A stretch of DNA of 16,254 nucleotides from contig CAKVJE010000040.1 of the NCBI GenBank assembly GCA_934754735.1, positions 1-16,254 on the forward strand, given 5' to 3'. The translations under genes and the position numbers were made by a program. This document shows positions 6,718-12,101 of the stretch, in pieces (within the stretch, counting starts at the first letter, position 1; every line of letters begins with the position of its first letter). Under the pieces are notes generated by a model. It ran no database searches. It was not told the origin of the DNA and was given only the letters and a program-made list of their open reading frames with translations. The stretch comes from an uncultured Candidatus Melainabacteria bacterium (lineage in GTDB: Bacteria > Cyanobacteriota > Vampirovibrionia > Gastranaerophilales > Gastranaerophilaceae).

Positions 6718-7443
6718 TTATAGCATAAAAATTTTATAGAGTATTACACCGGCTGAAATACTTAAATTCAAAGATTCGACTTTGTCGGACATTTCTATTG
6801 TTATGTTTTTTGTTGCAAAATCTTTTAGCTTTTGGCTTAAGCCGGAAGATTCAGTTCCAAACATTACTAAAACTTTTTCTTGCGGAATATAATCTTTTAG
6901 CCAAATAGTATTATCAGATTTTGGCAAAGTCGCAACGCGTTCATAATCATTAAAAATGCTTAAATCATTCATTTCAAAAACAGGAATTTTCCAAAGATTT
7001 CCAACGGATGAGCGAACGCATTTTGGATTATATAAATCAACTGTATCGCCATAAAGTACAATCGCGTCAATATTAAATGCGCAAGCTGTACGCAATATTG
7101 TGCCTAAGTTTCCTGCATCTTTAATATCTTCTAACAAAACGACTTTTTTATAATTGTCTGACCATTTTTTTGCAGGCTTTTTGGCTACAGCAACGGCTTT
7201 TGGAGCAGAATCAGTTGAAGAAATTTTTGATAAAATTGCTTCTGTTGTTTCGATTCGATTTTCAAAATCTGAAAATTCAGCTGAGCCTTCCAAAACAAAT
7301 AAATGTTCTATTTCTAAACCATACTCAATTGCTTCTTCGATGCATTTGATACCTTCAAGCAAAAAGTTTTCTTTGCGGTATTTTCTCTGTAGAAGTTTTG
7401 CGGTTTCTTTAACTAATTCGTTATTTACGCTCGTTATTTTCAT
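6718..7443 (-). CDS. SpoU/TrmH-family RNA 2'-O-methyltransferase
   Basis: 241 residues. The N-terminal substrate-binding domain (about 5-75, NFLLEGIKCIEEAI) is followed by the SpoU catalytic domain (about 101-241). All three SpoU motifs are present: motif 1 DAGNLGTILRTACAF with N112 and R118, motif 2 VMFGTESSGLS (194-203), and motif 3 VESLNLSISAGVILY (222-236). These build the trefoil knot that binds S-adenosylmethionine and methylates a ribose 2'-OH in rRNA or tRNA. The arrangement is like RlmB/TsnR-type enzymes, but the target nucleotide cannot be told from sequence. Its ATG overlaps the TGA of the upstream peptidase gene (ATGA), and it has no ribosome site of its own, so translation is probably coupled. 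The protein ends right at the last helix, which is normal. Confidence 0.9.
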   Translation of the reverse strand: MKITSVNNELVKETAKLLQRKYRKENFLLEGIKCIEEAIEYGLEIEHLFVLEGSAEFSDFENRIETTEAILSKISSTDSAPKAVAVAKKPAKKWSDNYKKVVLLEDIKDAGNLGTILRTACAFNIDAIVLYGDTVDLYNPKCVRSSVGNLWKIPVFEMNDLSIFNDYERVATLPKSDNTIWLKDYIPQEKVLVMFGTESSGLSQKLKDFATKNITIEMSDKVESLNLSISAGVILYKIFML

Positions 7444-8981
7444 AAGATTTTAAAATCCTTTAACCATTCTTTTTCTTGTTCATTAAGCAAATCATAGTTT
7501 ATTAATTTGCCTTCATAACCCATTTTAACAAAAGAATGAATTTTTCCACACTCCATGTAGCAAGAATTTTCTAATCTTACCCCAAAATGTTCTGGATTAT
7601 ATAGCCCCGGCTCAATTGTAAAAGTCATTCCGTCAACAATTTCAGTTTTTGCAATCTCATTTTGAGAAAGATTTGGCGGAGCTTCGTGAACATTGATACC
7701 AATTCCATGTCCAAGACCATGACCGAAAGTAAAACCTTTGATTTTATTATCTAAAATAGAATGCGCCAACGTATCTATTTCAAAACCGGTCGGTATCCCT
7801 CGCTCCTTGAGGGAGCCGTCGTTAGTGAAGCTTTGCTGAACTTTACGAATGCGGGTGTGGGGTTCATTTGTATACTTAAATGCATTCAAAAATGCCTTCA
7901 ATACAGTCGTGTAAACCTCTCTTTGTAATTCATTCGACTGTCCTTTTACAAAAACTCTTGTAATATCTGTTGCTAATCCACTTTCGTAATATGCACCACA
8001 ATCAATTAAAACTAATGAACCGTCTTCTAAAATTACATCTTTAGCGTTTTTTGCATAATGTGCAAGAGCAGAATTTTGATTAATTGCAACAATCGAATTA
8101 AAACTCAAAGATTTTGCGCCGTATTTTATAAATTCTTCTCGCAATTGTTTTGCGATATCAAATTCAGATAGATTATCATTAGATTCTATATAATCTCTTA
8201 TTGCCATAACTGCTTTGTCTGTACGCTCAAATGCTTTTTTATAAGCTTCTAATTCTTCTTTTGTTTTTACTGATTTCATTAATTTAATTTCAGAAATCTT
8301 GTGAATCGGATTTTTGATTAATGCGTAATCAAAAGCGTTAATAGAACTTTTATCAACTACTAATTCTCCTTCAAAATTTTGCAAAAATTTATCGCAATTA
8401 TCTGTTAAGAGAACTTGTTGTTCTTTATCAATATAAAGCTTTGCCCAAATTTTAGACGAACAATCTTTTGAGAAATCGCGTTTGCCGGTTAGATAAGAAA
8501 CCTCTTCTAAGTTTGTTATAAAAGTCGGCTTTTCAGGCTTAAATTTTTTGGGCGGTATCGCTTGGACGAATTCGTTATTATGAGGCTCTGTAAAGTCATT
8601 AATAGGATCTTTGTCAAGTAATTTGATTTTATAATTTTTAAATGTTTCTAAACGGGCTTGAGAAACTTTTTTGGCGACAATTCCTAAAGTTTTTTGCGGT
8701 TCAATAAGTTTTCTGATTTCATCATCCTGTTTTTGCCCCAGTTTAAGTTTTACAACCGTAACACCGTCTTTTACTTCATTGTCGGCTTGTGTATGATATC
8801 TGCCATCGACAAAAAGATAGATATTATCTTTTGTAATAAGTGCATCACCGGTCGAGCCGGAAAAACCTGTTAATGTGTATCTTGCGTTTTCACTAAGCGC
8901 AGGATATTCAACAAGAAATTCGTTTGTACAGCATACGAGAAGATAATCCAGATTTAAATCGTTTAGGAGTTTGTTTGCCAT
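7440..8981 (-). CDS. pepP: M24 family Xaa-Pro aminopeptidase with an in-frame insertion
   Basis: 513 residues. Two creatinase-type N-terminal domains (about 10-125 and 150-235) precede the M24 'pita-bread' domain (about 245-480). All five metal ligands are visible: D327 (LIDCGA), D339 (ATDITR), H425 (HGLGHG), E457 (TIEPGL) and E471 (RLENSC), with the catalytic-type H421 and H432. The enzyme would release N-terminal residues that precede proline. Residues 371-396 (TNEPHTRIRKVQ...RGI) have no counterpart in the family: the flanking KAFLNAFKY and PTGFEIDTLAH join directly in homologues such as human XPNPEP1. That stretch is encoded by unusually GC-rich DNA. The C-terminal extension of some three-domain homologues is absent. 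GAGG lies upstream of the ATG, and the gene is coupled to the methyltransferase gene. The gene symbol is by family only. Confidence 0.9.
   Translation of the reverse strand: MANKLLNDLNLDYLLVCCTNEFLVEYPALSENARYTLTGFSGSTGDALITKDNIYLFVDGRYHTQADNEVKDGVTVVKLKLGQKQDDEIRKLIEPQKTLGIVAKKVSQARLETFKNYKIKLLDKDPINDFTEPHNNEFVQAIPPKKFKPEKPTFITNLEEVSYLTGKRDFSKDCSSKIWAKLYIDKEQQVLLTDNCDKFLQNFEGELVVDKSSINAFDYALIKNPIHKISEIKLMKSVKTKEELEAYKKAFERTDKAVMAIRDYIESNDNLSEFDIAKQLREEFIKYGAKSLSFNSIVAINQNSALAHYAKNAKDVILEDGSLVLIDCGAYYESGLATDITRVFVKGQSNELQREVYTTVLKAFLNAFKYTNEPHTRIRKVQQSFTNDGSLKERGIPTGFEIDTLAHSILDNKIKGFTFGHGLGHGIGINVHEAPPNLSQNEIAKTEIVDGMTFTIEPGLYNPEHFGVRLENSCYMECGKIHSFVKMGYEGKLINYDLLNEQEKEWLKDFKIL
7794..7871. 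repeat. GC-rich palindromic repeat inserted in frame in the peptidase gene
   Basis: These 78 bp encode peptidase residues 371-396. The core 7797-7862 has 38 G/C of 66, far above the AT-rich surroundings. Near one end, two alternative 5-bp hairpins overlap: CCCTC/GAGGG (7797-7801, 7809-7813) and GCTCC/GGAGC (7802-7806, 7812-7816). The length is a multiple of three and there is no stop, so the reading frame survives. This resembles the way Rickettsia palindromic elements sit inside genes. Exact ends and a target duplication could not be fixed, and no second copy is in this window. Confidence 0.65.
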
Positions 8982-9011
8982 GTTTGCCTCATTTTCTGTT
9001 TTATTAACTTT

Positions 9012-9043
9012 AAAATAAGGTAGACTAAAGTCTACCCCATTTT
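9012..9043 (-). terminator. Hairpin terminator after the prolyl isomerase gene
   Basis: On the minus strand a core 7-bp perfect stem GGTAGAC/GTCTACC with a 4-nt loop extends through two G-U pairs and five A-T pairs to 14 bp, with the 3' arm ending in TTATTTT. It begins 28 nt past the prolyl isomerase stop and lies 31 nt before the peptidase start. It may therefore separate the two genes or reduce read-through into the peptidase gene. Confidence 0.7.
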
Positions 9044-9071
9044 ACAATTTAAAATTTCTTGTCAAAATTTT

Positions 9072-9350
9072 TTATTCATCAACATCCGTAAGTTTAATCA
9101 AATGCCAACCAAACTGAGTTTCAACAGGCTTAGAAATTTCACCTTTCTTAAGAGCAAAAGCAGTATCTTCAAATGGTTTAACCATCATGCCTTTACCAAA
9201 CCATCTTAAATCACCGCCATCACGACCTGATGGGCATTTTGAATATTGTTTTGCTAAATCTTCAAACGCTACACCATTTTCAATATCAAGCAAAAGGTTT
9301 TCAGCTTGTTCTTTTGTATCTACTAAAATATGACTTGCTCTAATTTTCAT
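9072..9350 (-). CDS. Parvulin-type peptidyl-prolyl isomerase (PpiC-like, stand-alone domain)
   Basis: A 92-residue single-domain protein covering one parvulin (rotamase) fold with no signal peptide, so probably cytoplasmic like E. coli PpiC. Family marks are visible: MKIRASHILV at the start, a Q-A-x-x-L helix, FEDLAKQYSKCPSGRDGGDL (29-48), WFGKGMMVKPFEDTAF, and QFGWHLIKL near the end. The SH-I-L and WH-L-I histidines line the active site in this family. It would speed cis-trans isomerisation at prolyl bonds during folding. AAGGAGAA lies upstream of the ATG and an extended -10 box about 30 nt upstream. It is followed by a terminator, so it is probably transcribed alone. Confidence 0.93.
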   Translation of the reverse strand: MKIRASHILVDTKEQAENLLLDIENGVAFEDLAKQYSKCPSGRDGGDLRWFGKGMMVKPFEDTAFALKKGEISKPVETQFGWHLIKLTDVDE

Positions 9351-9377
9351 AAAATTCTCCTTATTTTCTGCTCCATA

Positions 9378-9386
9378 ATTTTAACA
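9378..9386 (-). promoter_or_regulatory. Extended -10 promoter of the prolyl isomerase gene
   Basis: The minus strand reads TGTTAAAAT (TGnTAAAAT), ending 27 nt before the isomerase ATG. No convincing -35 is present. The predicted leader is about 20 nt and contains only the ribosome site. Confidence 0.45.
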
Positions 9387-9410
9387 TTAAAAATAAGTTT
9401 TCTCAAATTT

Positions 9411-9737
9411 TTACTTATAAAGTTTAATGTTTGAAACAAATTTATAAACTAATTCTACTGTTTTAAGTTCAAATCCTTCAAGTGCAATATTTATAACTTT
9501 TATTAAATCCTGTTTCTTTTGAAAATGCTCAAAGTCAAATAATTCTTTAACTTCAACGTTAAGTGCAGAGGCTATTTTTTCAATTTTATCCGGCTGAGGA
9601 AAATGCATTCCACATTCAATTTTAGAAATATTTGGAGGTTCAATATTTACAATTTCAGCAAGCTGTTCTTGCGTTAGTTTTGCACTACGCCTTAATTCTC
9701 TCAATCTCTTGCCAAATTTAGACTTTAACGAATTCAT
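9411..9737 (-). CDS. XRE-family (HTH_3) transcriptional regulator
   Basis: 108 residues. The N-terminal helix-turn-helix (about 8-67) has the Cro/CI pattern: FGKRLRELRRSAKLTQEQLA, then VNIEPPNISKIECGMHFPQP and KIEKIASALNVEVKELF. The C-terminal 40 residues are short and helical, probably for dimerisation rather than ligand sensing. The ATG at 9737 is preferred because GGAGG lies 6 nt upstream; a TTG at 9743 abuts that site. The gene reads divergently from the prepilin-like gene, sharing a 182-nt upstream region with inverted repeats. This makes self-regulation and control of the prepilin gene plausible, but no binding site has been shown. Confidence 0.9.
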   Translation of the reverse strand: MNSLKSKFGKRLRELRRSAKLTQEQLAEIVNIEPPNISKIECGMHFPQPDKIEKIASALNVEVKELFDFEHFQKKQDLIKVINIALEGFELKTVELVYKFVSNIKLYK

Positions 9738-9839
9738 ATCCAACCTCCAGCAATAGAATAAACTTTCTTTTAGTTAGTTTCCAGAATGTAGCTCATTATA
9801 AAAATACTAAAAAATAAACGAGATACATTAAAAAAGATT

Positions 9840-9902
9840 CTAAAACTTGTTGACATACATTATAAAATAAGTTAATATTTAACATGTTACGACAAGTTTT
9901 AG
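9840..9902. repeat. 11-bp inverted repeat bracketing the prepilin promoter
   Basis: CTAAAACTTGT (9840-9850) and ACAAGTTTTAG (9892-9902) are perfect inverse copies 41 nt apart. The left arm ends at the first base of the TTGACA -35 box; the right arm lies a few bases after the expected transcription start. A separate 10-bp palindrome TAACATGTTA (9880-9889) covers the start point. Because the left arm is upstream of the promoter, this is a DNA-level feature and not an RNA hairpin. Confidence 0.6.
9850..9878 (+). promoter_or_regulatory. Consensus promoter of the prepilin-like gene
   Basis: TTGACA (9850-9855) and TAATAT (9873-9878) are separated by 17 nt, giving a start near 9885 and a leader of about 35 nt before the ATG at 9920. 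A perfect -35 with a near-consensus -10 marks a strong housekeeping promoter; the flanking repeat suggests it is controlled. Confidence 0.7.
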
Positions 9903-9919
9903 TTAAGAAAGGGACGCTA

Positions 9920-10627
9920 ATGAAAAAATTAAAATCTGGTTTCACACTGGCAGAAGTACTTATTACGTTAAGTATTATCGGAATAATTGCTGCAATAGTA
10001 ATGCCGGGTATTATTTCCAGTTATCAATACAAAACTGTGGGTGTAAAGCTGGGAAAATTTGCTTCTACAACAGAAGATGCTACACGAGCTTATGTTGTCC
10101 AAAATGACTCTTTTAAAACCAATGAAGATGCAATGAGTTTTATTAATGAATCATTTTTATTTAAATCTTTAGATGGTACACAGGATAAACAACTGGCTCA
10201 AAAGATGCTGGGTGTTACTGATCTAACAAACTATCCGACGTACTATACAATTGAAACAAAAGAATTAGAAAAAACTCCTGATAAAAAAACACAAGAAGGT
10301 TTAATTGGTATATTAAAAGATAACACTACAATTGTAGTAAACATGGTAAAAGATGACGAGTATACAACTCATAAAGGAGTTGTTGATTCAGATAAAGTCG
10401 GTTTACCTGTCTTCAATATAAACTTTGATCCTAAAGCCAACGGATTACCTAAATCAGTTCAAAAAAACTTTAATTTTACAGTAACAGAACTCGGTTATGT
10501 TGTGCCAAGGGACGATGATGCTTGTTTGTGGAAAATCTATAATGATGATTGGTCTACAAATGCAAAAACTTTCACATCTGGTTCTGCTTGTAATCCTAAG
10601 TCAACAACGGAGACTAAAGGAAAGTAG
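9920..10627 (+). CDS. Type IV prepilin-like protein
   Basis: 235 residues. The N-terminus MKKLKSG|FTLAEVLITLSII is a class III (type IV prepilin) signal: a short basic leader, Gly7 before the cleavage site, Phe8 as the first mature residue and Glu12 at mature position 5. A 20-residue hydrophobic helix (8-28) follows. The prepilin peptidase would cut after Gly7 and the helix would anchor the protein in the membrane or a pilus/pseudopilus. The globular part has no family I recognise; two Cys in the last 30 residues (in DDDACLW and GSACNP) could form a disulfide loop as in many pilins. The ATG at 9920 is chosen because the signal begins there; an upstream ATG at 9884 would put 12 extra residues before it. 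No pilus assembly genes are nearby, so whether it is a major pilin, minor pilin or pseudopilin is open. Confidence 0.85.
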   Translation: MKKLKSGFTLAEVLITLSIIGIIAAIVMPGIISSYQYKTVGVKLGKFASTTEDATRAYVVQNDSFKTNEDAMSFINESFLFKSLDGTQDKQLAQKMLGVTDLTNYPTYYTIETKELEKTPDKKTQEGLIGILKDNTTIVVNMVKDDEYTTHKGVVDSDKVGLPVFNINFDPKANGLPKSVQKNFNFTVTELGYVVPRDDDACLWKIYNDDWSTNAKTFTSGSACNPKSTTETKGK

Positions 10628-10636
10628 AATCTACTA

Positions 10637-10683
10637 TTTAGCTGAATAAAAGGAATTATTCCTTTCTCTTCTATTCGGCTAAA
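10637..10683 (+). other. Long bulged hairpin in the prepilin 3' region
   Basis: TTTAGCTGAATA (10637-10648) pairs with TATTCGGCTAAA (10672-10683) over 12 bp with one G-U pair. Directly inside it, AAAGGAA (10649-10655) pairs with TTCCTTT (10659-10665) around a 3-nt loop, leaving a 6-nt bulge CTCTTC. It starts 10 nt after the stop codon and shares three A residues with the following terminator. Confidence 0.55.
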
Positions 10684-10710
10684 AAGGAGCGTTATACGCT
10701 CCTTTTTTTT
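10681..10710 (+). terminator. Strong terminator, shared by convergent prepilin and U32 genes
   Basis: A perfect 12-bp stem AAAAAGGAGCGT/ACGCTCCTTTTT (10681-10692, 10696-10707) with a 3-nt loop is followed by more T to 10710. On the minus strand the stem ends in TTTTT, so it can also stop transcripts of the U32-family gene, whose stop codon is 8 nt away. Confidence 0.9.
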
Positions 10711-10717
10711 GTTATTA

Positions 10718-11953
10718 TTACACTCTTTTAATTCCAACAGTCCTTGCCAACGCAAAAGTCGCATCTTCAGGTGCCTTTGTTAATTTTACCAACAATTCAT
10801 CATTAGTATTGGCAAGTTCTAATTCTTCGCCTTTTGAATTTTTAATTTCAGTAACTTGCGTTACAAATTTTTCTTTGGGTGAAATTATTTCTATATCTTC
10901 GTTTTTGTTGAACTTATTTTTTGTCTTAATCTTGTAATAATCGCCTTCTTTGCCCCAGAATTCGCACAAGAAATCTGCACCGGCAAGACCTTTTGAAATA
11001 TCGTAGCTATAGCCGTCTTTCGGGTAGCCTTCACCAAGATAAAATCCTGTTGTATAGCCTCTGTTACCAACTTTTAAAAGTTCATCGTAATAAGGTTGCA
11101 TATCTGCATTTGGATTTGCTAAAACGGTATCAATTGCTTCTCTATAAGCTTTCGCAACTGCAGAAACGTAATATAAACTTTTAGTTCTACCTTCTACCTT
11201 AAAAGAGTCAATGCCTGCATCTATCATTTCTTTCAAATGTTTTACAAGGCATAAATCTTTTGTACTCAAGATGTGCGTACCTTTTTCATTTTCTTCTATT
11301 TCATAATACTGCCCCGGACGAGTCTCTTCAACGAGTTTGTAACTCCATCTGCAAGGTTGAGAACAGTTGCCTGAATTTGCTTTTCTTTCGCCGTTTGTCA
11401 TATAATCGCTCAACAAACATCTACCCGAAAATGACACGCATTGTGCACCATGGATAAAGCATTCCAACTCCATTTCAGGAACTTTTTGCTTGATTTCTGC
11501 AACATCTTTTATTGGCAATTCTCTTGCTAAAATCGCACGAGTTGCCCCCATATCTTGCCAGAAACGTACTGCCTCGTAGTTAAGAATATTAGCCTGTGTG
11601 CTTACGTGAATATCTGTGTTTGGCATATATTTTTTTGCTAATCTCATAATTCCGACATCACTTATAATCAAAGCGTTCGGATTTGAGTCTGCAATTACAT
11701 CCATAGCTTTTTCAAGTGCTTTAATATCACTATTAAATCCAAAGATATTCAGCGTTAAATAAGCTTTTGCACCCATTTGTTGAGCTGTCGAAATTGCAGT
11801 TTTAAGATTTTCTAAAGTGATTAATTCACCTTTTCTCATTGCTCTAAGGCTAAAATCCACCACACCTAAATATACAGCATCCGCGCCATATTTAATCGCA
11901 TATTTTAATTTTTCAACATTGCCTGCCGGCATCAATAATTCTGGTCTGTTCAT
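10718..11953 (-). CDS. Peptidase U32 family protein (TrhP/YegQ-like RNA hydroxylation type)
   Basis: 411 residues. The N-terminal TIM-barrel part starts RPELLMPAGNVEKLKYAIKY, with GADAVYLGVVDFSLRA, typical of U32. The signature EcFIHGAQCVSFSGRC is present at about 164-179. Cysteines at 172, 179, 197/201 and 235 match the +7, +24 and +63 spacing of the four iron-sulfur ligands known from the related UbiU. The name 'peptidase' is historical: studied members (TrhP for tRNA wobble uridine, RlhA for 23S rRNA, UbiU/UbiV for ubiquinone) act in oxygen-independent hydroxylation, probably using prephenate. The single-domain length and C-terminal region fit TrhP better than collagenase-like members. ATG at 11953 is used (in-frame TTG at 11959 is possible); no clear ribosome site is seen. 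It is convergent with the prepilin gene and divergent from the next gene. Confidence 0.88.
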   Translation of the reverse strand: MNRPELLMPAGNVEKLKYAIKYGADAVYLGVVDFSLRAMRKGELITLENLKTAISTAQQMGAKAYLTLNIFGFNSDIKALEKAMDVIADSNPNALIISDVGIMRLAKKYMPNTDIHVSTQANILNYEAVRFWQDMGATRAILARELPIKDVAEIKQKVPEMELECFIHGAQCVSFSGRCLLSDYMTNGERKANSGNCSQPCRWSYKLVEETRPGQYYEIEENEKGTHILSTKDLCLVKHLKEMIDAGIDSFKVEGRTKSLYYVSAVAKAYREAIDTVLANPNADMQPYYDELLKVGNRGYTTGFYLGEGYPKDGYSYDISKGLAGADFLCEFWGKEGDYYKIKTKNKFNKNEDIEIISPKEKFVTQVTEIKNSKGEELELANTNDELLVKLTKAPEDATFALARTVGIKRV

Positions 11954-12023
11954 ATTCAAATTCTAACACAAAAAATATTATCCAAAACAAGAATTTACAA
12001 CTCATTACAAAACTTCTATTTAC

Positions 12024-12052
12024 TTGACTTAAACCCATGCTCGTTATATCAT
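12024..12052 (+). promoter_or_regulatory. Predicted promoter of the 772-residue protein gene
   Basis: TTGACT (12024-12029) and TATCAT (12047-12052) are 17 nt apart, each differing from consensus at one base. The start would be near 12059, giving a leader of about 43 nt that contains AAAGGA before the GTG start. Confidence 0.5.
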
Positions 12053-12101
12053 CAAAGTGCACTAGCAAGTATATACCAACAACAATAAAGGAATATGTAT
12101 C

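Noticed and set aside
7790..7876. ATAC at both ends of the peptidase insertion as a target-site duplication
   Set aside because: The two copies are 77 bp apart, which would not preserve the frame, and 4-bp matches are common by chance.
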